NCBI RefSeq assembly: GCF_007748095.1
Contig: NZ_CP036287.1
Span: 4,092,001 to 4,156,000, forward strand
Reading direction: 5' to 3'
Length of the DNA stretch: 64,000 nt
Origin: Engelhardtia mirabilis
GTDB lineage: Bacteria > Planctomycetota > UBA1135 > GCA-002686595
How positions within the stretch are numbered: position 1 is the first letter of the stretch; every line of letters begins with the position of its first letter. Positions 45,583 through 54,282 of this stretch are shown in pieces. The position numbers were made by a program, and so were the translations under genes. The notes under the pieces are model-generated. The model did not search any database. It worked only from the letters and a program-made list of their open reading frames with translations, and was not told where the DNA came from.

Positions 45583-46560
45583 ATGCGCGCCTACGTGATC
45601 CACGCCCCCGGTGGCCCGGATGCCCTTCAACTGGAGACGACTCCCGACCCCGCGCCGAAGGAGGGTTGGGTCCTGATCGACGTCCGCGCGTTCGGTCTCA
45701 ACCGCTCGGAGTGGTTCACCCGGCGAGGAGACTCTCCCTCCGTCAGGTTCCCTCGTGTGCTCGGAATCGAGTGCACCGGGGAAGTCCTCGACGCCGGCGG
45801 CACCGACCTCGTCCCCGGCACGCGCGTTGCGGCACTCATGGGTGGCATGGGTCGCGAGTTCGACGGCAGCTACGCGGAGAAGACCCTGGTGCCGCGTGAC
45901 AGCGTGTTCGCCCTCCCCAACGACCTGCCCTGGTCGCACTTCGCCGCCCTGCCCGAGATGCTGCAGACGACCCACGGGTCGCTGCACAAGGGACTCGAGG
46001 CCCGCGCGGGAGAGACGCTCCTCATTCGCGGTGGGACGAGCTCCGTCGGCCTCGCCACCCTGGCGCTCGCGAAGGACGCCGACATGACCGTGATCTCGAC
46101 CACCCGGTCGCTGGAGAAGGAGGACATGCTGCGTGCGGCAGGCGCGGACGACGTGATCGTCGACACGGGCGAGATCGCCGGAGAGATCAGGCGACGAGCC
46201 CCGGGTGGCGTCGACCGCGTCTTGGAGCTGATCGGAGCGACGACGCTCCTCGACTCCCTGCGCTGCACCCGCCGCGGCGGCGTCGTCTGCATGACGGGCA
46301 TCCTCGGAGGGTCCTGGACGCTCGACCAGTTTCACCCGATGGGCGACATTCCCACTGCGGTGAAGCTGACTTCGTACGCCGGGGACGCAGGCGACATCAC
46401 AGCCGACTTGCTCTCGTCCTACATCCAGAAGGTGCAGAGCGGGTCGCTTTCGATCCCGCGTGGACCCGTGTTCCGATTCGATGAGCTGCGCGAGGCGCAC
46501 ACGCTCATGGACGACAACAAGGCCAACGGGAAGATCGTCGTCACCCTGGAGACCCCGTGA
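45583..46560 (+). CDS. Medium-chain dehydrogenase/reductase, quinone oxidoreductase-like
   Basis: A 325-residue enzyme with the MDR fold: GroES-like start MRAYVIHAPGGPDALQLETT, catalytic-domain segment RSEWFTRRGDSPSVRFPRVLGIECTG (in parts), nucleotide-binding block LLIRGGTSSVGLATLALAK, and the end block RFDELREAHTLMDDNKANGKIVV. Zinc-binding Cys/His of alcohol dehydrogenases are missing, and GGTSSVG fits an NADPH-binding quinone reductase. It is a soluble enzyme that reduces quinones or enones; the substrate is unknown. Confidence 0.87.
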   Translation: MRAYVIHAPGGPDALQLETTPDPAPKEGWVLIDVRAFGLNRSEWFTRRGDSPSVRFPRVLGIECTGEVLDAGGTDLVPGTRVAALMGGMGREFDGSYAEKTLVPRDSVFALPNDLPWSHFAALPEMLQTTHGSLHKGLEARAGETLLIRGGTSSVGLATLALAKDADMTVISTTRSLEKEDMLRAAGADDVIVDTGEIAGEIRRRAPGGVDRVLELIGATTLLDSLRCTRRGGVVCMTGILGGSWTLDQFHPMGDIPTAVKLTSYAGDAGDITADLLSSYIQKVQSGSLSIPRGPVFRFDELREAHTLMDDNKANGKIVVTLETP

Positions 46561-46605
46561 GCCGTTCGCTCGAAGTCTCGATGTCGCAGAGTGCGAGAGA
46601 GGTGG

Positions 46606-46680
46606 TGACCCCGAGGGGATTTGAACCCCTGTTACCAGGATGAAAACCTGGTGTCCTAGGCCTGACTAGACGACGGGGCC
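46606..46680 (-). tRNA. tRNA-Glu (anticodon TTC)
   Basis: On the minus strand a 75-nt cloverleaf starts GGCCCCG at 46680 and ends CGGGGTC plus discriminator A at 46606. The anticodon stem CCAGG/CCTGG encloses TTTTCAT with anticodon TTC. The T-arm has GTTCAAATC. CCA follows directly at 46605-46603, so the 3' end is encoded. Confidence 0.95.
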
Positions 46681-46829
46681 ACCGGTCGCGCGAGCGGCTT
46701 GCCGCCCTGCGAAGCGAAGAAGTTAGGGTCCCCTACCGGGGGCTGTCAACGCGGCGCAGGCCTAAATTGACGGGGGTCGGGTCGCGCGCGGGATCGGAGC
46801 TCGGAGCTGTCGTCGAGGGGCCGGCCCGC

Positions 46830-48104
46830 TCAGCGCAGGGGCGGTTCCCAACCGGCGGCGGCGATGCGGGCGAGCACGTGGGCGTACTCGCGCTCGAGGC
46901 CGTCGACCAGGGCGCCGGTGCCGCGTGCTTCGTGGGGCAGCACATTCCAGGTGTAGGTCTCGATCTCCACGTGCAGCTCGTCGAGGCCCCACAGGCGCGG
47001 CTCGGCGAGCAGGTGGCCCAGCATCTGGTCGGCGTCGGCCAGGGTCGTGGTCAGGCCACCGGCGCCTTCGAGGGGGCCCGCGAGATCCACCGGCACGTGG
47101 AAGTGGCAGCGCCACTCGCGCGCGGCGTTCCAGCGCTCGCGGCCGGCCTCGTCGAGGGCGGCCAGCTCGGCGATGTCGCCGCAGCGCAGCACGCCGCCGC
47201 CTTCGCTCTTGGCCGTGACCTGGTGCAGGTAGACGGGCTCGTCGAGGGCCAGGAGGCGCTCGCGCCCGGACTCGTCAGAGCCGGGGTCGGGCAGGCGCAG
47301 GGCGCTGGAGAACTGCAGCTTGCCGAGCGGCAGGCCGACGGAGTTCGCGGCGCCGCAGGCGCGCTCGAGGTTCTCGAACTCCACGGCGGCGTGGCAGGCG
47401 TCCAGGCACAGGCCCATGTAGCGACGCACGCGCTCGCGCACGTAGCCTCCACCCAGGGCCCGCGCCACGTGGTCGACGGTCGGGGGCACGTCGGCGGACC
47501 ACTCCACCGTGTCGTTGGCGCAGGAGCGTGGCTCGGGCTCGACGCTCAGCACCATGCGCGGCGCGCCCCCGCGCTCGAGCTCCTCGAGTTCCGCCACGGC
47601 CGCGGCGAAGCCGGGCGCGCAGCGCTCGATGGCCTTGGCCGCGTGGGCTTCGGTCGAATGCATGCCCGCGTGGGTACTGATCGACACGTGGCCCGGATCG
47701 TGGCGCTGGAGCCCGGCCGCGATGCGCGCAACGCCGACCGTGTAGGCGGCGCGCTCGGCCTCGTCCCAGCGGGGCCGGAAGACGCCCTGCTTCAGCCCCT
47801 CGGCGTGGAAGTCGCCGTAGGGGAAGGCGTTGAAAGTGAACGGGTCCAGATCGCCGTCGGCCAGGACCTCGGCCAGGCGCGCGCGATCCGCGGCGCCGTT
47901 CTCGGCCGCCAGGGGCAGGGCCACCGATGCCGGCAGGTAGAGGCCCACGCCGAACGGCCCGCCGGCGCCGAGCCGCTCGCGCAGGGGCAGGGTGACCTCC
48001 CGTACGCCGGCGATGACGCCATCCAGGTCCTTGGCCGGATGGACGTTCAGGCAGTAGGCCAGCTTGACAGCACGGCCCGGAAACCTCGGGTGAACGAAGC
48101 GCAC
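46830..48104 (-). CDS. EboE-like TIM-barrel protein
   Basis: A 424-residue protein resembling EboE ('metabolite traffic protein'): VKLAYCLNVHPAKDLDGV, VGLYLPASVALPLA, FTFNAFPYGDFHAEGLKQ and HVSISTHAGMHSTEA, with the end ELHVEIETYTWNVLP. Family members have a xylose-isomerase-like TIM barrel. The other ebo genes are not in the window. The GTG start at 48104 lies 21 bases after the Trm112-like stop (minus strand), so the two are probably co-transcribed. Confidence 0.82.
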   Translation of the reverse strand: MRFVHPRFPGRAVKLAYCLNVHPAKDLDGVIAGVREVTLPLRERLGAGGPFGVGLYLPASVALPLAAENGAADRARLAEVLADGDLDPFTFNAFPYGDFHAEGLKQGVFRPRWDEAERAAYTVGVARIAAGLQRHDPGHVSISTHAGMHSTEAHAAKAIERCAPGFAAAVAELEELERGGAPRMVLSVEPEPRSCANDTVEWSADVPPTVDHVARALGGGYVRERVRRYMGLCLDACHAAVEFENLERACGAANSVGLPLGKLQFSSALRLPDPGSDESGRERLLALDEPVYLHQVTAKSEGGGVLRCGDIAELAALDEAGRERWNAAREWRCHFHVPVDLAGPLEGAGGLTTTLADADQMLGHLLAEPRLWGLDELHVEIETYTWNVLPHEARGTGALVDGLEREYAHVLARIAAAGWEPPLR

Positions 48105-48125
48105 GAGGGCGGGCTCGACTGGCTC

Positions 48126-48380
48126 TCAGGCCGCCGGGACGGCGATCCCCTCGTCCACGAGCAGCACCGGGATGCCGTCGCGGATCGGATAGACGATCTG
48201 GCCGTCCTCGCGGAGCAGGCCGCCCTCGATGGGCTCGGTGACGCGCTCCCCGCCGACGTTGGTCAGGGTCCTGCCCGCGATGGCCGCGTTGACGCGGGCG
48301 ATCAGAGCCCCGTCAGCCTCGGTCAGGGGCTGGAGGGTCTCGGGGCAGGCGACGATCTCGAGTAGGTCCTTGTTGATCAT
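48126..48380 (-). CDS. Trm112-family small protein
   Basis: An 84-residue protein: MINKDLLEIVACPETLQPL at the start, and LLREDGQIVYPIRDGIPVLL at the end, the Trm112 fold. Bacterial members are often paired with methyltransferases or found alone. Only the first of the usual Cys pair (C-P-E-T) is present, so zinc binding is probably lost. The start at ATG 48380 is chosen because the upstream frame to 48440 has no domain content. A divergent gene starts at 48429. Confidence 0.82.
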   Translation of the reverse strand: MINKDLLEIVACPETLQPLTEADGALIARVNAAIAGRTLTNVGGERVTEPIEGGLLREDGQIVYPIRDGIPVLLVDEGIAVPAA

Positions 48381-48428
48381 GGCGATGGGCGCGGCGGCGG
48401 ATGCGGTTAGGTTAGCCGCTCCAAGACC

Positions 48429-49577
48429 ATGCGGATCCATCGAGCCCCGAGCACCTGCTTCTGTACCGGTTTCTGGGCCGCGATGTTGGCTGTATTGCTG
48501 GCTTCGCCCCTCGTTTCCTCGACGGCCCGGGCGGCCGCGCAGGAGCTCGAGATCGGTCCACCGACGGGTATCGAGTGGCCCAGCGAGGGGCGCGTCTCCG
48601 CAGCCTTCGCGGCTCTACCCCCCGGCGAGGCCGGAGTTTCGCCGTCCTTGGCCTGGCCTCCGGTCGACGCCGCGCCCGGGGCCTGGACGGACGGCGGGCC
48701 CTGGTCGGATTGGGCGGAGGCGGTGGCCGCCGAACGCGACGGCGACCAGCCGGACGTGGCGCGACGCGAGCGGCTGTGCCTGACCGCCCTGCGCCAGGGT
48801 CGTCACGGCGACGCCTGGCGCCACGCGGCCGTGGTCGCGCGCCAGGACCCCGACCGCGGCCGAGCCCTCTTGGCTCGCCTCCAGCCTGGCGCGCCGGCTG
48901 GAACGGCGGTGCTCGGCGACGGCCGGCTCGAGCCCCTGCCCATGGGCGTGCTGCTGGAACCCTCCCTCGCGCCCCCCACCGATCCCGGTCCCAACCGCCT
49001 CGACATCCGCGAGGTCGTCGTGCATGGCCTGCGGATCGGCGAGGGAGTGGTCGGCCTCAAGGTCGGCGTACGCGGCGACGGGGTCGAGTTGCAGATCGAG
49101 CACGAGGGCGGAGCCCCGGTCGAGCTCTCCGTGCGGGTCCCCTGCCCGATCGGCTTCCGCACCCGCGTGGAGTACGCCAACTGGGAGAAGCTGCCCACCA
49201 TCGGCGAGTCGATCCCGGTGCGCGTTGAAGCGGGCGGCGAGGCCTTCCGGGTCTGGGCGCGCAACGAGCTGGATCCGACCCCCTGGCCGGCGGCGACTCC
49301 GGCGACCTTCGACAGCCGACTGACCCACTCCGGGCTGCTGCTCGTGGTCGCACCGGGCGACCCGGCGGCGGCCGAGCTGGGCGGCCTGGCGACGGCCTTC
49401 TCGCGCCTGTTGGGCGTGGCCTGCTCGACCGTCACCGACCCCCGTGCCCCGGCGGCGGGCGTCACCGCGCCGCTGCGGGTGGATCTGACCGACCCCGCGA
49501 GCCGCGGGCCGCGACTGGCGGCCCTGACCGGCGCCGTCGAACACTTCGCCCTGGAGCGCGGCGAAGGCGCTCGCTGA
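48429..49577 (+). CDS. Secreted protein, unknown function
   Basis: A 382-residue protein with signal peptide (hydrophobic core AAMLAVLLASPLVSS, cleavage near A-R-A-A-A). A Pro/Gly/Trp-rich region (residues 45-100) and an alpha-helical segment (ERLCLTALRQGRHGDAWRH) precede a beta domain with VVGLKVGVRGDGVELQIEH and SVRVPCPIGFRTRVEYAN. The C-terminus may be helical. No family is recognised. It is divergent from the Trm112-like gene, with 48 bases between starts. Confidence 0.7.
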   Translation: MRIHRAPSTCFCTGFWAAMLAVLLASPLVSSTARAAAQELEIGPPTGIEWPSEGRVSAAFAALPPGEAGVSPSLAWPPVDAAPGAWTDGGPWSDWAEAVAAERDGDQPDVARRERLCLTALRQGRHGDAWRHAAVVARQDPDRGRALLARLQPGAPAGTAVLGDGRLEPLPMGVLLEPSLAPPTDPGPNRLDIREVVVHGLRIGEGVVGLKVGVRGDGVELQIEHEGGAPVELSVRVPCPIGFRTRVEYANWEKLPTIGESIPVRVEAGGEAFRVWARNELDPTPWPAATPATFDSRLTHSGLLLVVAPGDPAAAELGGLATAFSRLLGVACSTVTDPRAPAAGVTAPLRVDLTDPASRGPRLAALTGAVEHFALERGEGAR

Positions 49578-49715
49578 GAATCCACGGCGGCCCCGAGCGC
49601 AGCGCAGGCGGGATGACGACGGTCCCGGCCCGCGCCTACCGCGTCCCGCCCCGCGCGCGACGTCCGCTGGAGCCCGGTTAGACTGCCCGCCCCGTCCCCT
49701 CCCCCCCGCGAGACC

Positions 49716-51050
49716 ATGAGCAAGAGCCGACCCTACGCCGACCATCGCCGCCGCTTCCTCGACCTCCTGCGCGAGCAGGACGCTGCGGCGGTGATCTTCA
49801 CGGCCACCGAGAAGACCCGCAACCACGACGCGGAGTACCGCTTCCGGCCGGACAGCGACTTCTGGTACCTGACCGGCTTCCGTGAGCCCGACTGCTGTCT
49901 GCTGCTCCTGCCCGATCGCGAGGAGGGCGAGTCGGTGCTGTTCCTGCGCCGGCGGGTGCCCGAGGAAGAAGTCTGGACCGGTCTACGCCTGGGCGTGGAG
50001 CGTGCCTCGGAAGTGCTCGGTGTGGACGAGGCGCGGCCGATCGAGAAGCTCTGGGACGACCTGCCGGAGCTGTTGAAGGGCTACCGCGACATCGTCTACG
50101 CCCTGGGCCGCGACGAGGGACGCGACCGCAAGATGATGGACGCGGCCAAGGTGCTGCGGCGTCAGGCGCGCGGTGGCGTCCAGCCGCCGTTGGAGTGGAT
50201 CGATCCGCTCGAGACGCTGCACGAACTGCGCCTGTTCAAGACCGAGAGCGAGCTCGAGATCATGCGCCGCGCCGCCGCGGTCACCACCGAGGCGCACACC
50301 GCCGCCATGGCCGAGACCGCGCCCGGCGTGAACGAGGCGGCCATCGACGGCCTGCTCGAGTACACCTTCCGTCGCCGCGGTGGCACCGGTGCCGCCTACA
50401 CCAACATCGTCGCGGGTGGGGCCAACGCCTGCATCCTGCACTACATCGAGAACGACCGTCCCTTGAAGGCGGGCGACCTCCTGTTGATCGATGCGGGCTG
50501 CGAGATGGACTTCTACGCCTCGGACGTGACGCGCACCTTCCCGGTCGACGGTCACTTCAGCGCGGAGCAGCGAGCCCTGTACCAGGTCGTGCTCGACGCC
50601 CAGAAGCAGGCCATCGAGCACGTCCGCAAGGGCGTCACCTTCGAGTCGGTGCACGACGTCGCCACCCGCGCCCTGTGTGCGGGGCTGGTCGAGCTCGGTC
50701 TGGTGCAGGGCAGCGTCGACGAGGTCGTCGAGAGCGGCTCCTACCGGCGCTTCTACATGCACCGCACCGGTCACTGGCTGGGGCTCGACGTCCACGACCA
50801 GGGTCGCTACCACCTCGCCGGCCAGTCGCGGAAGCTGCAGCCGGGGATGGTCCTGACGGTCGAACCGGGGCTCTACGTGGCGCCGGACGACGAGACCGTC
50901 GAGGCCCGCTGGCGCGGGATCGGCATCCGGATCGAGGACGACATCCTGGTCACCGAGAGCGGCTACGAGAACCTGACTGCCGCGATCCCCAAGGAGATCG
51001 AGGACGTCGAGGCCGCCTGTGCCGGAACCGGCAACCTGGCAGCCGTCTGA
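49716..51050 (+). CDS. pepP: Xaa-Pro aminopeptidase P
   Basis: A 444-residue M24 metallopeptidase that removes N-terminal residues before proline. The N-terminal creatinase domain (FRPDSDFWYLTGFREPDCC) is followed by the pita-bread catalytic domain with all five metal ligands: D and D in LIDAGCEMDFYASDVTRTF, H in HRTGHWLGLDVHD, E in LTVEPGLY and E in IEDDILVTESG. Length and motifs match PepP. The start is ATG 49716. It is followed by a membrane protein 10 bases on. Confidence 0.93.
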   Translation: MSKSRPYADHRRRFLDLLREQDAAAVIFTATEKTRNHDAEYRFRPDSDFWYLTGFREPDCCLLLLPDREEGESVLFLRRRVPEEEVWTGLRLGVERASEVLGVDEARPIEKLWDDLPELLKGYRDIVYALGRDEGRDRKMMDAAKVLRRQARGGVQPPLEWIDPLETLHELRLFKTESELEIMRRAAAVTTEAHTAAMAETAPGVNEAAIDGLLEYTFRRRGGTGAAYTNIVAGGANACILHYIENDRPLKAGDLLLIDAGCEMDFYASDVTRTFPVDGHFSAEQRALYQVVLDAQKQAIEHVRKGVTFESVHDVATRALCAGLVELGLVQGSVDEVVESGSYRRFYMHRTGHWLGLDVHDQGRYHLAGQSRKLQPGMVLTVEPGLYVAPDDETVEARWRGIGIRIEDDILVTESGYENLTAAIPKEIEDVEAACAGTGNLAAV

Positions 51051-51060
51051 CCCCACGCCC

Positions 51061-52023
51061 ATGGCCGATCGACCCGAGGGCGTTCCGAGCAGGCTGCCGC
51101 GCGAGCAGGTCTACGCGGCCCTGGTCGAGGCCCTGCGGGTCGCCAGTCGGCCGCGTGCGGCGTGGATCGCCGGCTTGCTCGTCCCGGTCTTCGGCTACGT
51201 CCCGCACCTGCGCGGCGACGGCTTGATGATCAGCGACGGCCAGGGGGTGGTCAGCCCCTTCAGCGGGGTCGAGTTCAACCTGGGCCAGGGCAATCTGCAG
51301 ATCGCGGTCACCGCCATCGCCCTGGCCTTGCTCTGGATGCGGCTCCAGGCCAGCGCCATCGCCGGCCTGATCGTCGAAGCCGACCGCAAGGTCGGCCGCC
51401 TGGAGCGGACCGACGGCGAGCTTGGCGAGGACGAGCCGTCCCTGAAAGCCCTGGGCAAGAGCGGCGAATCGCGGGCCCAGGACTGTTTCGGTGTCCTGGT
51501 CGCCCGCTACTGCCTGGGTCTGGCTGCGATCACGGGCTTCCTGGTGCTGCCGTCGGCCGCAGCGGTCAACACCAGCAACTGGGCGCCTGGACTCGAGCCG
51601 ATTGTCTGGTCGGCCTTTGTCCTGATCGTGCTCCTGGTCTTCCTCTACCTGGCCGTGGTCGAAGTGACGGCGCAGATCGCGCTGATGAGCTGCGTTCACA
51701 ACGGACGCGGTCCGGTGTCGGCGCTGCAACACGCCTGGCGCCTGATGCGCTCCGACCCCGGCGCCGCCACCCGCGCGGGCCTGGCCCACTTCGCAATCTT
51801 GGTCGGAGTAGCCCTGGTTCAGGGTGTCCTCGTCGGCGTACTGGGCGGACTCGGAACCATCCTCGCGTTCGCCGCGGCCGGCGCAGGCGGGGTCGCGCGC
51901 ATCAGCTTCTGGGAGCGCGCCTACGACGCCCTGGGTGGCTGGCGCACCGCGACGCCGACCCCGCCGAGGGATCCCTCGACCCAGAAACCGGTAACGGCGG
52001 GCGTCGCCGCGGTCGGCGAGTAG
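51061..52023 (+). CDS. Integral membrane protein, unknown function
   Basis: A 320-residue protein with about five membrane helices (PRAAWIAGLLVPVFGYV, QIAVTAIALALLWM, CLGLAAITGFLVLPSAAAV, IVWSAFVLIVLLVFLYLAVV, and GLAHFAILVGVALVQGVLVGVLGG). The central soluble part is acidic. A C-terminal stretch rich in T, P and A is probably cytoplasmic. The start ATG 51061 is 10 bases after pepP. The stop is TAG. No family is recognised. Confidence 0.7.
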   Translation: MADRPEGVPSRLPREQVYAALVEALRVASRPRAAWIAGLLVPVFGYVPHLRGDGLMISDGQGVVSPFSGVEFNLGQGNLQIAVTAIALALLWMRLQASAIAGLIVEADRKVGRLERTDGELGEDEPSLKALGKSGESRAQDCFGVLVARYCLGLAAITGFLVLPSAAAVNTSNWAPGLEPIVWSAFVLIVLLVFLYLAVVEVTAQIALMSCVHNGRGPVSALQHAWRLMRSDPGAATRAGLAHFAILVGVALVQGVLVGVLGGLGTILAFAAAGAGGVARISFWERAYDALGGWRTATPTPPRDPSTQKPVTAGVAAVGE

Positions 52024-52123
52024 CGTCCACACGCCTGGGTTCAGTTCACCCGTCCTACGTGCCCTGATCGAAATCACCGATCGGCTCGACCCGGGGGAGG
52101 ACCCGCACCGGGGAGGTAGGTGG

Positions 52124-52196
52124 TGAGCGCACCAGGGATCGAACCTGGGACCTACTGGTTAAAAGCCAGTTGCTCTGCCAGCTGAGCTATGCGCCC
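52124..52196 (-). tRNA. tRNA-Lys (anticodon TTT)
   Basis: On the minus strand a 73-nt cloverleaf begins GGGCGCA at 52196 and ends TGCGCTC plus discriminator A at 52124; CCA is encoded at 52123-52121. The anticodon stem CTGG/CCAG encloses CTTTTAA with anticodon TTT. The D-arm has AGCTGGCAGAGC and the T-arm GTTCGATC. Confidence 0.95.
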
Positions 52197-52565
52197 ACCG
52201 TCCGACCGGCGGCGAACCGTCGGTCGGGGGCGAAAGCATAGGGAATCGAATCCGGCGATGGAAGCCTCCCAGACTCCCGATTCCCTCGGATCCGCGGAGC
52301 ACGAAGCCGCGCCCCCGGAACCCACCGGGTCGGCGGGAGCGAGGCCCCGACCCGGTCCACCACCGACCGATCCGCCCCCGACCTTCGATCGCCGCCGGCC
52401 CCCACGCTGGTCTCCACTCGCGGCAGCGCAAACACAGCTCGCGGCAGTTCAAGTCCGGCCAGCCGAACCGAGAGCCACGAGTGCGATTGCGAGCAGCCCC
52501 GGTCGAGGCAATGCGGCCGGCCTCTCTCAGCGCGGCGCCCGCACCAGCGACACCGCGGAAACCGA
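52197..52565. other. Intergenic region between tRNA-Lys and the frr terminator hairpin
   Basis: About 370 bases without a gene. Open frames here have no domains. Confidence 0.45.
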
Positions 52566-52600
52566 CGACGCCTCGCGAGCCCGGGGCTCGCGAGGCGTCG
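52566..52600 (-). terminator. Strong hairpin downstream of frr
   Basis: A nearly perfect inverted repeat, CGACGCCTCGCGAGCC and its complement with a three-base centre, lies 70 bases after the frr stop on its downstream side. The stem has at least 16 pairs. No T-run follows on the minus strand. It is a likely transcription end of the rpsB-tsf-pyrH-frr unit. Confidence 0.55.
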
Positions 52601-52670
52601 GCACGATCGCATCGGAATCGGCACCAGCGCATCGGAATCGGCGCCGGCGCGCGGGAGTCGGCCCTCGGCC

Positions 52671-53228
52671 CTACTCCATGATCTCGGCGACCTTCTTCTC
52701 GTAGACCGCGTCGACCTTCTTCTCCCACTCCTTGAGCAGGACCTGGATCTCGTCGACCAGCTTCTTGTGGTCGTCCTCGGTCAGGTCGCCGTCCTTCTTC
52801 TGCTGGTCGGCATGCTTGTTCATGTCGCGGCGGACGTTCCGCATGGCGACGCGTGCCTCTTCGCAGATGTCCTTGACCTTGTGCGCGAACTTCTCGCGCT
52901 GCTCACCGGACAGGGGCGGCAGGGTGATGCGTACGACCTTGCCGTCGTCCTGAGGCGCTGCTCCGAGGTCGGCCTTGGAGAGGGCCTTCTCGATCTCCTT
53001 CATCACCGAGGCGTCGAAGGGCTTGATCGCCAGGGTGCGCGCATCGGGGATGGTCACCGAGGCGAGCTGGGCGATGGGCGTCGGCGTCCCGTAGTAGTCG
53101 ACCTTGATGTTGTCGACCAGCGCCGAGCTGGCGCGTCCGGTGCGGATGCCGCGCAGCATCTCGGTCAGGTGAGACAGCGCCTTGTCGAAGCGCTGCTTGG
53201 TCTCCTTGATCGTCTCGGAGTCAGCCAT
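52671..53228 (-). CDS. frr: Ribosome recycling factor
   Basis: A 185-residue protein with the RRF signature: GRASSALVDNIKVDYYGT, PIAQLASVTIPDAR, TLAIKPFDASVMKEIEKA, and the C-terminal helix block ANVRRDMNKHADQQKKDG-like (MRNVRRDMNKHADQ). It splits post-termination ribosomes with EF-G. It is the last gene of the rpsB-tsf-pyrH-frr cluster, 161 bases after pyrH. The stop is TAG, which shows that TAG terminates essential genes here. Confidence 0.97.
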   Translation of the reverse strand: MADSETIKETKQRFDKALSHLTEMLRGIRTGRASSALVDNIKVDYYGTPTPIAQLASVTIPDARTLAIKPFDASVMKEIEKALSKADLGAAPQDDGKVVRITLPPLSGEQREKFAHKVKDICEEARVAMRNVRRDMNKHADQQKKDGDLTEDDHKKLVDEIQVLLKEWEKKVDAVYEKKVAEIME

Positions 53229-53389
53229 TGGATTGCTCTTCCTGCGTCTGGGCGCTCGAATCGGCGCCGGGGGTCCCCATCCTAGCTCGCGGGTTCGCCG
53301 GAGCCACCTCGGGGCGGTCCAAGTTCACGACCGAACCGTCACGGGTTCGGGGCCAAGCCCCGAGGCCGGGGCCGCTCATGCGCCGACGA

Positions 53390-54100
53390 TCAGGCCTGGA
53401 TCAACGTGCCCAAGTTCTCGCCGCGGATGGCGCGCTCGATGTTGCCCTCGCGGAACAGGTCGAAGACCAGGATCCGCAGGCCTCGCTCCATGCAGAGGGT
53501 GATCGCGGTGCCGTCCATGACCTTGAGGCCGCGCTCGAGCACTTGCATGTAGGTCAGCCGGGGCAGGCGCTCCGCGCTCGGATCGAGCTTGGGGTCGGCG
53601 GTGTAAACGCCGTCGACCTTGGTCGCCTTGAGCAGGACCTCGCAGCTCAGCTCCGACGCTCGCAGGGCCGCCGCCGTGTCGGTGGTGAAGAAGGGGTTGC
53701 CGGTTCCTCCGCCCAGGATCACCACCCGGCCTCGCTCCAGATGCCGTAGGGCCCGACGCCGCACGAACGGCTCGGCCACCTCACGAATCTCGAGCGCCGT
53801 CATCAGGCGCGTCGGTGCGCCGGCGGCCTCGATCGCCTCGCTCAACGCGACGCCGTTGATCACGGTGCCGAGCATACCCATGTAGTCCGCGCTGGCCCGG
53901 TTGGTGCCCAGCTCGCTGAACTGGGCCCCGCGCAGGATGTTGCCCCCACCGCAGACCAGAGCGACCTGGACGCCCAGGCTGGCCACGTGGGCGACCTGCG
54001 CCGCCACGCGCTTGACTGCGTCGGTATCGAGTCCGTGGCCGGTTTGGGGATCGCCGAGGGCCTCGCCGGAGAGCTTGAGGAGAACGCGCTGGTAGGGCAT
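53390..54100 (-). CDS. pyrH: UMP kinase
   Basis: A 236-residue amino-acid-kinase-fold enzyme that phosphorylates UMP to UDP. The start RVLLKLSGEALGD, GGGNILRG, ADYMGMLGTVINGVAL, the ATP segment GGGTGNPFFTTDTAAALRA and DGVYTADPKLDP are all typical of bacterial PyrH. It is hexameric and usually regulated by GTP and UTP. It lies between tsf and frr as in many bacteria. Confidence 0.97.
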   Translation of the reverse strand: MPYQRVLLKLSGEALGDPQTGHGLDTDAVKRVAAQVAHVASLGVQVALVCGGGNILRGAQFSELGTNRASADYMGMLGTVINGVALSEAIEAAGAPTRLMTALEIREVAEPFVRRRALRHLERGRVVILGGGTGNPFFTTDTAAALRASELSCEVLLKATKVDGVYTADPKLDPSAERLPRLTYMQVLERGLKVMDGTAITLCMERGLRILVFDLFREGNIERAIRGENLGTLIQA

Positions 54101-54148
54101 CGGGGGAGTCTCGTGGGGGGCTGCGAGAGTCGGGATGGTCGGGGCCCG

Positions 54149-54192
54149 CGGTCGGCGCCACGGTCGGCGCCACGGTCGGCGCCACAGTCGGC
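54149..54192 (-). repeat. 12-bp tandem repeat between pyrH and tsf
   Basis: Three full copies of CGGTCGGCGCCA and one partial copy in the intergenic stretch between tsf (ends 54283) and pyrH (starts 54100). It is out of any gene. Its purpose is unknown; it may be a slippage product or part of an mRNA structure. Confidence 0.8.
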
Positions 54193-54282
54193 TCTGCCGC
54201 CGCGGTCGTGATACGACGCGCGGCCCAACCGTCGGGGACGGTCGGACCGCGCTTGGTGGTCAGGTATGGCGACCTGGCTCGA

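Noticed and set aside
54149..54192. Short coding gene over the 12-bp repeat
   Set aside because: Frames across it give only A-P-T-V or G-A-D-R repeats without start signals; treated as an intergenic repeat.
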